Positions 35,964-44,733 of a DNA stretch of 64,000 nucleotides are shown one piece after another. The stretch spans positions 1 through 64,000 of the forward strand of contig NZ_QJSX01000018.1 in assembly GCF_003217515.1 (NCBI RefSeq), given 5' to 3'. The notes under the pieces are model-generated. The model searched no databases, was not told where the DNA came from, and saw only the letters and a list, made by a program, of their open reading frames with translations. A program made the translations under genes and the position numbers. The DNA comes from Deinococcus yavapaiensis KR-236 (GTDB taxonomy: Bacteria; Deinococcota; Deinococci; Deinococcales; Deinococcaceae). The stretch's first letter is position 1; the number at the start of each line of letters is the position of its first letter.

Positions 35964-37220
35964 TCACTTCTTGTAGTAATCGTTGAGAATCTTTTGCTCC
36001 TCGGCCACCGCGCGCTTCAAGGCGGCGGCAGGATCGCCCTTTTCCAAGATGACGGAGTTGATTGCGTCGACCCACACGCGCCGCTGCCCCGCTTCGTCCA
36101 CGAAGAGCGTCGAGGTCGCGAAGGGCAGGCTCTGCACGAACGGACCGTACACGGGGTCCTTGCGAAGGTCCGCTTGGCTGGACAGGCGACGCGACGCGGG
36201 AATTTCACCGACGTCACGCAGCCACTCGCGCATGACTTCCTCGCTCGTGAGGAACTTCAAGAACTTCACGGACGCGTCCAGCTTCGCTCCACGCGCGTTT
36301 TTCGTGATGCCGTTGACCCAGTACGAGCCGAAGTTGCCGCGCTGGCCGCCTTGATTCATGACGGGCAGGGTCGCGACGCCCCAATCGAATTTCGCGCCGC
36401 TGCGAATCGAGCCGATAGCGAACGACCCGTCGATGATCATGCCCGCGCGGCCCGCGATGAACGCGTCACGGTAAGCGTTGTTGCCCGGGAAGAAGTTGGG
36501 AACGCCGACTTTGTACTTCGTGACGAGGTCCGCGTAGAACGTCAGGGCTTTGACGCCCGCCTCGGTGTCGTACGTCGCTTGCTTGCCGTCCGCGCTGTAC
36601 GGGCGGCCGCCGTACTGGCGAAGGAGCACTTCGCGCAGCACGTGGTAGTCCTGACCGTCCGGCGCCATCGCGAAGCCGAGGGTCGTGAAGCGCGGCGCGG
36701 CGCCCTTCGTGATCTTTTGGGCGGCCGTCAAAAAGTCGTTCCACGTACGCGGCGCGCTGCGAATGCCCGCCTGCTTGAAGAGTTCCTTGTTGTAGAAGAT
36801 CGCCAGGGTGCGCACGGCCGTGGGCAGCGCGTAGTACTTGCCGTCGATCTTCGACGTCTTGACCATCGGCACGAAGTTGGCGTCGATGGTGCGAACGGGG
36901 AAGTCCTTGGCGGGCAACGCTTGCAGGTAACCGCCGTCCACGTACTGCGGCAACCAACCGTAGAAGAGGTTCACGACGTCCGGGCCTTGACCGGCGGGAA
37001 TGCTCGTCGCGACCTTCTGGTTGTACGCGTCGTACGGAAACGTCTCCTGCTTGACCTTGATGCCGGGATTTTGCGCTTCGAAACGCGCGATGAGCTTGTT
37101 CATCAAGGTGACCTTGCTGGCGAACTCGTACTGCCAGTACGTGATCGTCACGTCCTGCGCGGCGGCGACCGACGCGGACAGCAGGGTGGACAAGCCGAGC
37201 AACTTCAGTGCTTTCTTCAT
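35964..37220 (-). CDS. Sugar ABC transporter substrate-binding protein (SBP family 1)
   Basis: 418 residues from the ATG at 37220, with AAGGAG six bases upstream. A signal peptide of about 21 residues ends SVAAA before QDVTITYWQYEF. Family 1 features include QETFPYDAYNQKVATSIPAGQGPDVVNLFYGWL and a GRAGMIIDGSFAIGSI segment. It has no lipobox Cys. It captures the substrate outside the membrane for the two downstream permeases. Its neighbours on both sides are PIG-L deacetylases, pointing to an amino-sugar-containing ligand. Confidence 0.92.
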   Translation of the reverse strand: MKKALKLLGLSTLLSASVAAAQDVTITYWQYEFASKVTLMNKLIARFEAQNPGIKVKQETFPYDAYNQKVATSIPAGQGPDVVNLFYGWLPQYVDGGYLQALPAKDFPVRTIDANFVPMVKTSKIDGKYYALPTAVRTLAIFYNKELFKQAGIRSAPRTWNDFLTAAQKITKGAAPRFTTLGFAMAPDGQDYHVLREVLLRQYGGRPYSADGKQATYDTEAGVKALTFYADLVTKYKVGVPNFFPGNNAYRDAFIAGRAGMIIDGSFAIGSIRSGAKFDWGVATLPVMNQGGQRGNFGSYWVNGITKNARGAKLDASVKFLKFLTSEEVMREWLRDVGEIPASRRLSSQADLRKDPVYGPFVQSLPFATSTLFVDEAGQRRVWVDAINSVILEKGDPAAALKRAVAEEQKILNDYYKK

Positions 37221-37237
37221 AACGACTCCTTGAGGGG

Positions 37238-39847
37238 TTACTTGCCTTCCGGCGTGAGAAGGTTGACGAACAAGCGGTACGCGCCGGGCACTCCGGCCGG
37301 AAGTTCGCGGAAGAAAGCGTAGCCTGCGTATGTCCACGTGCCTTGCCCGACCTTCACCTTGACGAGACCGCCTTGCGCTTCCGGTTCACCGCGGTCATGC
37401 GATTCCAGGAGGGCTTTGTAGCGAGGGTCCCAAGTCGTCAGCCAGTACAGGCCGCGTTCTTGAACCCATCCTTCGAAGTCGGCTTGCGTGATGCGGTTCG
37501 GAGTCGTGAAGGCCGGGTCTTCGGGCGCGAGGATGCGAACGGGCGCGTCTTCTTCCGTCACGCGAATGTTGGCCGGACCGAGCGTCGTCGGGAAGGGGCC
37601 GGGACCGCCGGTCATGATCCGGTCCCACTCGAAGCGATGGTACTGCACCACCATATTACCGCCGCGCTCAATATAGTTCATCAAGCGAGCGTGGTTCGCG
37701 GCGAGGTCGGGGCGATCACCGTACGCGCGCACGCCGATCACGATGGTGCCGAATTGCGACAAGTCCCCGCTCGCGATGAATTCCGGCGTGAGGGTGGTGA
37801 CGTCGAGGCCCACGCGCTTCAAGGCTTCGGGAACGACGTCTCCGGTGCCCGGCACGTACCCGATCTTCACGGAGGGAACCTTGAGGTCGAAGGCGTTGAT
37901 GGTCGCTCGGGCGGGCGCGTAGAGAGGTCGGTACTCGGTGTGCGCGTAGTTGATGACCGTGTAGCCTTCGGCGAACTTCTCGCTTCCGAGCGTCGCTTCG
38001 GCATCGATGGCGTACGTGCCCGCCGTCAGGTTCGCGGGCGCTTGCACGTCGAACGCCAGCAGGGCCGCTTCACCCGAGCGCGCCAACTTGAAGGGCTGCG
38101 CGGCTTGCGTGGCCGTCCAACCCGCGGGCAACTTGAGGGTCACGTTGCCTTCCGTCGCGCCCGTGGTGTTGTTCTCGACGCGCACGTGCACGGTCGCCTT
38201 GCGGTCCGAGCCGAGCGGCATGATCGCCAAGTCGGGGTCGACGCGCACGTTGAGTTTCGGTACGACCGCCAGGAGGCGCGAGCGCTCGCCGAACTTCGGA
38301 TCGGCCCAGACGTTTTGCAAAGGCACGCGCACGGTGACGGGCGTTCCGGAGACGTTCACGCGCGCCACGGCGAAGGTGTCGGTGGGGCAGTAGGGGAGGG
38401 TGACGCACTCGGGGCGGTCGACGGTCACGCGACCCGAGAAGTTGTCGGGCCGCCGCCAGTACGGACGCGTGAGCGCGGCATTCCCGGCGACGGTCACGTC
38501 GAGGGACGCGCCGACCGCTCCACCCGCGGCGAGGGTCGCGGCGGCCACCGCCCCCTTGGCTTCCCAACCGGACGGCAGTTCGAGGCCCGCCGACGCGAGC
38601 TCCACGGGCAACTTTCCTTGGTTGTACAAGTCGAAACGCACCTTGAACGCCTGCCCTGGCGTGACGGTCGCGTCGTTGGCGACCGCTTTGAGGTTCAGGC
38701 CGAGCAGTCGTACCAGCGCCTCGTTGAATTGCTCTTCCTTGCGAGCGAGATCGTCCACGAGGGCGCTCTTCGCGGCGGGCGCGAGGTCCGAGACGCCTTC
38801 GGCGACGTTCTTCGCACGGCGAATCGCGTCCAGACCGCGCCGTACACGTGCCACCGTCGTTTCCGGCGTGCGCAAGTCGAGGTTCTTGACGGCGCTTTCG
38901 GCTTCACGCTGAGCCGTTCGCAAGGCGGAAGCAAGGGCCGGAATTTCGACGTTGGCCCAGCGCGCGGTCAGCGTTGTCGGCACGCCGTCGAAGAAGCTTT
39001 TCTCTTGGCCGCTCGCCGCGCCTGACTTTCCTTTGAGAATGACGAAGTTGTTCTTGAAGGACCCGGCGGGCAGCAAGCTTCCCATCCCTTGGCTGCGGTG
39101 ATACGAGCGTCCCTCCAAGCCGATCTGCTGGTACGTGCGCCCCAAGATCGGATCGTACTGCCCGACGTCCACCGTGAGCGTGGCGTTCTGAGCGTCGCCC
39201 GTTCCTCCGCCGACGCCCGCCGAGAGGTACAGCTTTTGCGGTTGCCACGCGGGCAAGCCAAGCTCGGGAAACGCGCTGGGATCTCCGGCGAGATCGAACG
39301 CTTTCACGGCGAGGTAACCGGCCGCCTGGTGGTGGCCGTGCCCGACGCGTTCATCGGCGTGGAAGGTCACGACGACGTCCGGACGGAAGGTGCGGATGAC
39401 GCGCACGACGTCGGACAAGGCCTTCTGCTCGTCCCACTTCGACAGGGCCTCGTTGAGAGTGCGCGAGAAGCCGTAGTCGTACACCGTGGAGAAGTACTGC
39501 TTGGCGCCGTCCACGGCGCGCGCTCCGAGAAGCTCGTCCGTGCGGATGATTCCTAGCCCGTCGAAGAGTTCGGTGCCGATCTCGTTCTGCCCGCCTTCGC
39601 CGCGGTTGAGCGCCAAGTAGGCGCTTTCGGCGTGCAGTCCGCGCGTGACGTAAGCCATCACGCCGCTCGGCTCGTCGTCGGGGTGCGCGCCGACGAGCAA
39701 GAAGCGCGCCGACATCGGCAGGCGGTCCACCGCTTGCTGAATCCCGACCGCGCCAACCTCGGGGCTGCGTGGAAGGTCGGCTTTGGCGGTGCCGAGCAGC
39801 GCCGCCGTGAGGGCGAGAGCGAGAGGCGTTCCTGAGCGATGTTTCAT
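37238..39847 (-). CDS. Large exported PIG-L deacetylase with C-terminal accessory domains
   Basis: 869 residues, three times the size of a plain PIG-L enzyme. A signal peptide of about 23 residues is followed by a PIG-L domain with GAHPDDE at 53-59 and GHGHH at 169-173. After a helical linker come two beta-sandwich stretches resembling NEW3/alpha-galactosidase-associated domains (TPGQAFKVRFDLYNQGKLPVEL; VHVRVENNTTGATEG). The C-terminus resembles a glutamine-amidotransferase-like or ThuA fold (SQFGTIVIGVRAYGDRPDL, GGNMVVQYHRFEW). The start is supported by AAAGGAGC and by an ATGA overlap with the lyase stop. It probably deacetylates the substrate outside the cell before uptake. Confidence 0.85.
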   Translation of the reverse strand: MKHRSGTPLALALTAALLGTAKADLPRSPEVGAVGIQQAVDRLPMSARFLLVGAHPDDEPSGVMAYVTRGLHAESAYLALNRGEGGQNEIGTELFDGLGIIRTDELLGARAVDGAKQYFSTVYDYGFSRTLNEALSKWDEQKALSDVVRVIRTFRPDVVVTFHADERVGHGHHQAAGYLAVKAFDLAGDPSAFPELGLPAWQPQKLYLSAGVGGGTGDAQNATLTVDVGQYDPILGRTYQQIGLEGRSYHRSQGMGSLLPAGSFKNNFVILKGKSGAASGQEKSFFDGVPTTLTARWANVEIPALASALRTAQREAESAVKNLDLRTPETTVARVRRGLDAIRRAKNVAEGVSDLAPAAKSALVDDLARKEEQFNEALVRLLGLNLKAVANDATVTPGQAFKVRFDLYNQGKLPVELASAGLELPSGWEAKGAVAAATLAAGGAVGASLDVTVAGNAALTRPYWRRPDNFSGRVTVDRPECVTLPYCPTDTFAVARVNVSGTPVTVRVPLQNVWADPKFGERSRLLAVVPKLNVRVDPDLAIMPLGSDRKATVHVRVENNTTGATEGNVTLKLPAGWTATQAAQPFKLARSGEAALLAFDVQAPANLTAGTYAIDAEATLGSEKFAEGYTVINYAHTEYRPLYAPARATINAFDLKVPSVKIGYVPGTGDVVPEALKRVGLDVTTLTPEFIASGDLSQFGTIVIGVRAYGDRPDLAANHARLMNYIERGGNMVVQYHRFEWDRIMTGGPGPFPTTLGPANIRVTEEDAPVRILAPEDPAFTTPNRITQADFEGWVQERGLYWLTTWDPRYKALLESHDRGEPEAQGGLVKVKVGQGTWTYAGYAFFRELPAGVPGAYRLFVNLLTPEGK

Positions 39848-41253
39848 GCTGCTCCTTTCAACGCGCGTCGTGCGCGCTCGAAACGGTCGAGCCAAGCTTG
39901 CCGGCGGGTAGAGTCGTGGGAAAGTCGAGCGCGGGCCATTTGAAGGTGGGCGCGCATCACGTCGCTCGCGGGCCCGCCGAACGTGCGCCGCCGATTGACG
40001 AAGGCGTGCACGTCCAGAGCGGCCGTGAGGACATCGGCGGGAACGTCGATGCCAAGTCGGTGCAAGTCGGTGGGCGTGGCGCTGCACAACGAGCGTCCTT
40101 GCGTGCGAAGATTTGCGAGAAGCTGTTGCGCCGCGTGGTGGGCGTCGCGGAACGTACAGGCGCTCGTTCGTGCGAGGGTGTCGGCGAGTTCGGTGATCAT
40201 GGTGTCGCCCGTCGTCGCCTCGGCCAAAAAGCGCTCGCGGTGCACGCGTAACCCTTCGAGGCTGACGGTGAAGAGGGCCAGGCCTTGCCGGAAGTCTTCC
40301 CACAAGGCGCGCATGGGTTCTTGCACGTCGGGACCCGGATCGTTGATGTCGCCGAACGGAACGTTGTGGGAGCTCAGCAGCACGGCCTGGGCGTAGCCGA
40401 GCAGCTTCGAGAACTTCGTGCGGGCATGCTCTAGCGCGACCGGGTTGCGCTTTTGCGGCATGACGCTCGATCCTTGAACGAGGCCGTCCGCCACAGTGAC
40501 GAGGCCGCGTGACGCCCAGAACAGCAAGTCGTACAACGCGCGCGAGAGGGTCACCGCGCACGTCGAAAGCGCCCCGGCGAGTTCGCATTGCCAGTCGCTC
40601 GTGCTGACGGCGTCGTACGTGTTTTCCACGGGACGATCGAAGCCGAGCGCTTGAGCCGTGAAGTCGCGGTCGAGCGGGTGGCTGCTTCCGGCGAGCGCGA
40701 CCGCGCCGAGCGGGCTGAGGTTGAGACGCTTCAAGGCGTCGGCGAGTCGGTCGGAGTCACGCGACAACACGTTCTCCAGGGCGGTGAGGTAGTGAGCGAG
40801 GGTGGTAGGTTGCGCGGGCTGGTGGTGGGTGTAGGCGACGATGACCGTATCGACTTCCGCCTCGGCGAGGTTCAGCAGCACGCCGCGAAGCTTCTCCACG
40901 CTTTCCATGGCGCGCAGCAGCTCTTCGCGAGCGGTTAAGCGGTAGATGGCCATGTCGAGGTCGTTGCGAGACAACGCCGTTCGCAGCGCGCCCGCTGCCT
41001 CGGGCGAGCGTGAAGCGAGACGTCGATCGAGGCTGAAGAACACGTCTTCGATGGCGGGATCGTACGGCGGCCACGATTCGCGGCGTAATTCGCGAAGTAA
41101 GGTCACGGCCTCGGTGGCGCCGGGAAGGCCGCTCTTCGCGTGGCTTTGTGCGTGCGCGGTCAGGGCGTCGAACAAGTGCGGCAGGAGGTGAGCGCTCGCG
41201 AAACGGTAGTCGGGTTCGAGCACGACTTCGCGGTACACGGGATGCCACGTCAT
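39844..41253 (-). CDS. Argininosuccinate lyase-like protein (fumarase/aspartase superfamily)
   Basis: 469 residues, the usual argininosuccinate lyase length. Conserved regions: SRND at 95-98, YTHHQPAQPTTLAHY (141-155), and the superfamily signature GSSVMPQKRNP at 261-271 that holds the catalytic Ser. The superfamily cleaves a C-N bond and releases fumarate. No arginine-synthesis gene is near. Inside a sugar-import operon, coupled by four-base overlaps to the ROK gene and the exported PIG-L gene, it more likely acts on a dicarboxyethyl-type conjugate of the imported compound. That is an inference; a true argininosuccinate lyase cannot be excluded. Confidence 0.85.
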   Translation of the reverse strand: MTWHPVYREVVLEPDYRFASAHLLPHLFDALTAHAQSHAKSGLPGATEAVTLLRELRRESWPPYDPAIEDVFFSLDRRLASRSPEAAGALRTALSRNDLDMAIYRLTAREELLRAMESVEKLRGVLLNLAEAEVDTVIVAYTHHQPAQPTTLAHYLTALENVLSRDSDRLADALKRLNLSPLGAVALAGSSHPLDRDFTAQALGFDRPVENTYDAVSTSDWQCELAGALSTCAVTLSRALYDLLFWASRGLVTVADGLVQGSSVMPQKRNPVALEHARTKFSKLLGYAQAVLLSSHNVPFGDINDPGPDVQEPMRALWEDFRQGLALFTVSLEGLRVHRERFLAEATTGDTMITELADTLARTSACTFRDAHHAAQQLLANLRTQGRSLCSATPTDLHRLGIDVPADVLTAALDVHAFVNRRRTFGGPASDVMRAHLQMARARLSHDSTRRQAWLDRFERARRALKGAA

Positions 41254-42245
41254 GCCTTCACCGCCCCTTCTCGTTGCAGGAGCGCCGCGCGCGCGCGCTG
41301 CACGGAGAGCAAAAGTGCTCCTCGCACGGGTCCGTCATCGCCGTGCACGGCGGTGTCGACGCGCACCGTCTGTGGCAGCAGGCGGCGCAGGCGCGGCGTG
41401 AGGTCTTCGTTTCGGGTGCTCACGACGAGCAGGTTCAAGTCGAGCGCCGCGCCGAGCGCGCTCAGAACGTACGCGAGTGCCGCGTGCCGCTCCGTGGGCG
41501 GCAGGGTTTCGAGGAGGACGTCGGTGTTTCCACGGGGCCAGCGGACATCTCCCAATTCGCCCGACCGACCGTGCTGCCCGGAGTAGAGCTTGCCGCAGAG
41601 GAAGAGCCCGACGCCGAGGCCAGTCTCCCGTTCGAGCAGGACGGCGAAGGGATCGGCGCCGTGGGCGGCGCCGTCATGATGCTCGGCGATGGCCGCGAGG
41701 TTGGCGTCGTTCTCGAAGCGAACTTCCACGCCCGTCGCCTCGCCCCAGTGGCGAATGGCGGCGTCGTCGAGCGCTGGCACGGCGTTCGGTTCGGCGAGGC
41801 AATTCGACGTGACGGGCGCGGGAACCGCGAGGGTGACGAAGTGCAGGGGGCCGTGCGGCGCTTCGAGGCGTACGGCTTCGAGGGCGCTCATGAGCTCCTT
41901 CGTCACGTTGGTCGGGCCGTCGAGGTCGACGGTGCGACGATCGGTGGGACCTTCGCGCAATCCGGACGCGAGCATGGTGAGCCGCTGAGGTTGCACGTCC
42001 ACCCCGATGGCGGTGCCGAGGCGGCGCGCGAGGCCGACGAGCCCGGCGGGTCGGCCTTGCTGTCCGCCGGAGCGGCCCAATTCGTCCACGATCCCTTCGA
42101 GGACGAGGTCGTTCACGATGCTGGTGACCGTGACTTTCGAAAGGCCCGTGATAACGGCGAGTTGACTGCGTGTTCTTTCCGCTTCCAACAAGAAACCGAG
42201 AATCACGCTTCGATTACGCCAGCGTAACGTACTGGGCTGACTCAT
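41250..42245 (-). CDS. ROK family transcriptional regulator
   Basis: 331 residues. A winged helix occupies residues 5-75 (RNRSVILGFLLEAERTRSQLAVITGLSKVTVTSIVNDLVLEGIVDELG). The ROK sugar-kinase-like domain follows, with EVRFENDANLAAIAEH and GLGVGLFLCGKLYSGQHGRSGELGDV. The Cys-rich zinc motif of ROK kinases is not apparent, normal for some ROK repressors. It is the first gene of the operon and coupled to the lyase by ATGA. GAGGAGG-type sites precede the ATG. It probably senses the sugar and represses through the AT-rich site at 42264. Confidence 0.88.
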   Translation of the reverse strand: MSQPSTLRWRNRSVILGFLLEAERTRSQLAVITGLSKVTVTSIVNDLVLEGIVDELGRSGGQQGRPAGLVGLARRLGTAIGVDVQPQRLTMLASGLREGPTDRRTVDLDGPTNVTKELMSALEAVRLEAPHGPLHFVTLAVPAPVTSNCLAEPNAVPALDDAAIRHWGEATGVEVRFENDANLAAIAEHHDGAAHGADPFAVLLERETGLGVGLFLCGKLYSGQHGRSGELGDVRWPRGNTDVLLETLPPTERHAALAYVLSALGAALDLNLLVVSTRNEDLTPRLRRLLPQTVRVDTAVHGDDGPVRGALLLSVQRARAALLQREGAVKA

Positions 42246-42263
42246 GCTCCCGAGCCTCCTCGC

Positions 42264-42288
42264 TATTTAATAAACTTTCCTAACTTTG
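42264..42288. promoter_or_regulatory. AT-rich ROK-type operator candidate
   Basis: Plus-strand bases read TATTTAATAAACTTTCC then TAACTTTG, with TAAACTTT and TAACTTT as a direct repeat. ROK and XylR-type repressors bind AT-rich sites with AAACT/AGTTT half-sites. It lies 19 bases before the ROK start codon in otherwise GC-rich DNA. The remaining gap up to 42640 has no gene. Confidence 0.5.
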
Positions 42289-42640
42289 TGCGAATAGTAA
42301 GCTTCTCGAACGTGCATGTCAAGAACGACCGACAGCACGCTGAACTCGGTCCAACCACGCGCCACGCGAGCACCTCGACGTTCTTTTCCCGAATGTACGT
42401 CGTGCGCCGCTTGCTACAGGCGCTCAGCGCGACGCTCGCCAAAAAGCGAAATCACCTTCGAAGCAGCCTCCGTCACCGCGCTCTGCACCCCCGAGGCGCC
42501 GTCCTAAAGTCCCGCTTCGCGACCGAGATCTTGTACAGCTTCAACCCGCACGCCCGGGCCGTTGCTCGTGGAGTCACCACGCCGCATTGGACGTGCGTTC
42601 CGTTCTACAAAGACTCGGCCGCTAAAGTGACGACGTCGCG

Positions 42641-42685
42641 TACAGTACATTCATGTCTTCACACCGTGTCGGTGGCCGCTCGTGA
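42641..42685 (+). promoter_or_regulatory. TACAGT box and leaderless 10-codon mini-ORF coupled to the phosphotransferase
   Basis: TACAGT (42641-42646) is followed after six bases by ATG at 42653 and an open frame MSSHRVGGRS. Its TGA (42683-42685) overlaps the GTG start (42682) of the phosphotransferase. The GTG has no clear ribosome site, so reinitiation is likely. The same layout is seen at 8768 and 54125. Confidence 0.5.
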
Positions 42686-43671
42686 CGTTGCGTCCCGGCG
42701 CCGTACCCCCGCTGGTCCCGAACGAAGTCATCACAGACGCCCTGCGCGCCTATGATCTGCCCGGTCCGCTCGAAGTGCAATTCCTGAGGCGCGGCTTCAA
42801 CGATCACTACGAGGTGACCCGCGCGCCGGACGGTCAGGACACGCGAAATCGGCAGTACATCATGCGGATCTACCTCGTGGACAAGCCTTACATTCGCGGC
42901 ATTCCCGACATCGAAGACGAACTGAAGGCCCTGGTCGTCCTCGCGAAGCAGGGCGTGCCCGTCAGCGCTCCGATCGCCCGCCGCGACGGCGACTTCATGC
43001 AGACGCTCGACTCCGACGGTCACTCGCGCCCGATGGCGCTGTTTTCGTACGCGCTCGGAGAGGAACTCAAGGGCGAAGCCATCGGGGAGGAGGTCGCCCG
43101 GAATTTGGGACAGGCGATTGCGCGCATGCATGCCGTGGCGGACGCGCATGGCTTGGGCTCGCGTCGATACACGCTCGACGAGACGTTTCTCGTGGACCGA
43201 CCCGTGGCGACCTTGCGCGACTTGCTGAACGAGGACGCGGTCGGCCTCGAAGCATACGGCGAGCAACTCAAAGCAGCGCTGCGAGCACTTCCCCGAACGC
43301 CCGGCCTCTTCGGCTTCATTCACGCTGACCTGCACTCCGGAAACTTTCGCGTGCTGAAGGGCCGATGCACGCTGTTCGATTTCGATCACGGCGCTCAAGG
43401 CTGGCGCGCTTACGACCTCTGCGTGCTCCGCATGAGCTTGCCCGACGACTCTTGGACGGCGCTCCTCGACGGGTACCGATCGGTGCGACCGTTCACAGCC
43501 GCTGAAGAAGCGGCGCTGCCCTTGCTGACACGCGTTCGACAACTTTGGGACGTGGGAGATTTTCTGGCCATGCGAGCTTCCGGAGCTTGGGGCGACGCTT
43601 CGCTGAGCGAGCAGGGCCGCGCGCAAGTGCTCGAACAGGTGCTCGCCATGCAACAACCACCCCTTCCTTGA
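42682..43671 (+). CDS. Phosphotransferase family protein (APH/choline kinase fold)
   Basis: 329 residues. The kinase-like fold shows the catalytic loop FIHADLHSGNF (HADLHSGN at 214-221) and the metal-binding LFDFDHGA (DFD at 233-235). The N-terminus has the nucleotide-binding lysine region weakly (YIMRIYLVDKPYI). Relatives phosphorylate aminoglycosides, homoserine, choline or act as protein kinases such as SrkA; the FFDFDHG-type loop is close to the SrkA/HipA-like end of the family. Start GTG 42682 overlaps the stop of a mini-ORF. It is divergent from the ROK operon. Confidence 0.82.
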   Translation: MTLRPGAVPPLVPNEVITDALRAYDLPGPLEVQFLRRGFNDHYEVTRAPDGQDTRNRQYIMRIYLVDKPYIRGIPDIEDELKALVVLAKQGVPVSAPIARRDGDFMQTLDSDGHSRPMALFSYALGEELKGEAIGEEVARNLGQAIARMHAVADAHGLGSRRYTLDETFLVDRPVATLRDLLNEDAVGLEAYGEQLKAALRALPRTPGLFGFIHADLHSGNFRVLKGRCTLFDFDHGAQGWRAYDLCVLRMSLPDDSWTALLDGYRSVRPFTAAEEAALPLLTRVRQLWDVGDFLAMRASGAWGDASLSEQGRAQVLEQVLAMQQPPLP

Positions 43672-44082
43672 GCGCCACGTCACAAGCAATGTCACGACCC
43701 GCGAAGCGAAGGCGACACCTGCCGAGCGACAACGCTTCGAACGACGTCGCGGCGTGGAGCCGTGAAGCAGATTCTTACGGGAAGTGACGCTCCAAAAGCC
43801 TTGGTCTGCAAACACGACTTCCCCACTGTGACGCCGTCGTGCTTCCCTGAGCGATTCGCCGAACACTTGTTTTTCGCTGAACCCATGCCAAACGAAGTAA
43901 CTTTCCCAGACAACTCCCTTGGATGCTAGAAGGCTGCGAAACGAGCTCTTGATGGGCCGTCGACTGCGGTCTGTCACTTGCTCCTAACCCATTTTTTTTC
44001 ATCGTCCGAGCAGCAGTCGAACAGTATGGTTGACGATGAGGTTCACCCCGGCTTCGTTCTTGATGCCCAGATGGGCGCGCGA

Positions 44083-44160
44083 ACGAACGAGAGGGTGTAC
44101 CTGAAGCGGCCGCAAACGCTGACGGAAAGCCAAAGGGGCGCGTGCGAAGCACGATGAAGC
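44083..44160 (+). pseudogene. Possible ISL3-family transposase remnant
   Basis: One plus-strand frame reads TNERVYLKRPQTLTESQRGACEAR then a stop, followed by SLNPELPRELSQE. This resembles the central segment of ISL3-type transposases, where LLKRPETLTEPQR is followed by a region ending in NPEL. No start, no termini and no further homology are visible, so it is a small scrap at best. The rest of the 513-base gap 43672-44184 shows no gene. Confidence 0.4.
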
Positions 44161-44184
44161 CTCAACCCTGAACTGCCTCGGGAG

Positions 44185-44733
44185 TTATCGCAGGAGCACG
44201 TGACCGTGGCGAACCCCGAGTGCGCGAGCGGCACGCACCTTCACGCGCGTTTCCAAGCGAAAGCCGAACCCCGTCCACTTCCACACGCTCACCGCCGCTC
44301 CCGTCCCGGTGCGTCCCGCTCGATACGAACCTTCCAGCACCGCCAACCTTTCAGCTCCGAAAACCACCGCCGCGAGCGCGGGCTGCGCCATCGCCGATCC
44401 CACCCAGCGCTCCACGTACCGACCGTGCGCGAGCGGAGTGAGCACCGCCACGTGCGCACTGTCACCGCGAGCATCCCGATATGCGCCGATGGGAGACGGG
44501 CGGGTCGTCCAACGGCTCGTGCGCCAATCACGCCACGGACGCCACACGATGAGCACGCACTCTGCGCGCCCGTCTCCTGTGACGTCCGCGTACGCGCGCG
44601 AACGTACATCCCACGACGACGGAACTCGCAACGCGTCGCACACGCTGACTTGAGCGAGCGGCGGCTTCGTCCATCGACCGTCGAGGGTACGCCATGGAAG
44701 CGTCGTCAACGCGATCAACAAGAAGCTCAGCAT
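44185..44733 (-). CDS. Small exported protein with FG-GAP-like motif, function unknown
   Basis: 182 residues from the ATG at 44733, which lies inside the end of the CapA-like gene (seven-base overlap). A hydrophobic N-terminus (MLSFLLIALTTLPW) acts as a signal. SRAYADVTGDGRAECVLIVWRPW is like the calcium-binding loops of FG-GAP/VCBS repeat proteins. The remainder is beta-rich and unrecognised. It is the last gene of the DUF3160-CapA operon. Confidence 0.65.
   Translation of the reverse strand: MLSFLLIALTTLPWRTLDGRWTKPPLAQVSVCDALRVPSSWDVRSRAYADVTGDGRAECVLIVWRPWRDWRTSRWTTRPSPIGAYRDARGDSAHVAVLTPLAHGRYVERWVGSAMAQPALAAVVFGAERLAVLEGSYRAGRTGTGAAVSVWKWTGFGFRLETRVKVRAARALGVRHGHVLLR

Noticed and set aside
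39847..40588. N-terminal extension of the exported PIG-L gene
   Set aside because: It lies inside the lyase coding region in another frame; the ATG at 39847 has a ribosome site, a signal peptide and an ATGA overlap.
42622..43977. 451-codon minus-strand frame opposite the phosphotransferase
   Set aside because: The plus strand carries intact kinase motifs in the same place, so this is an antisense shadow.
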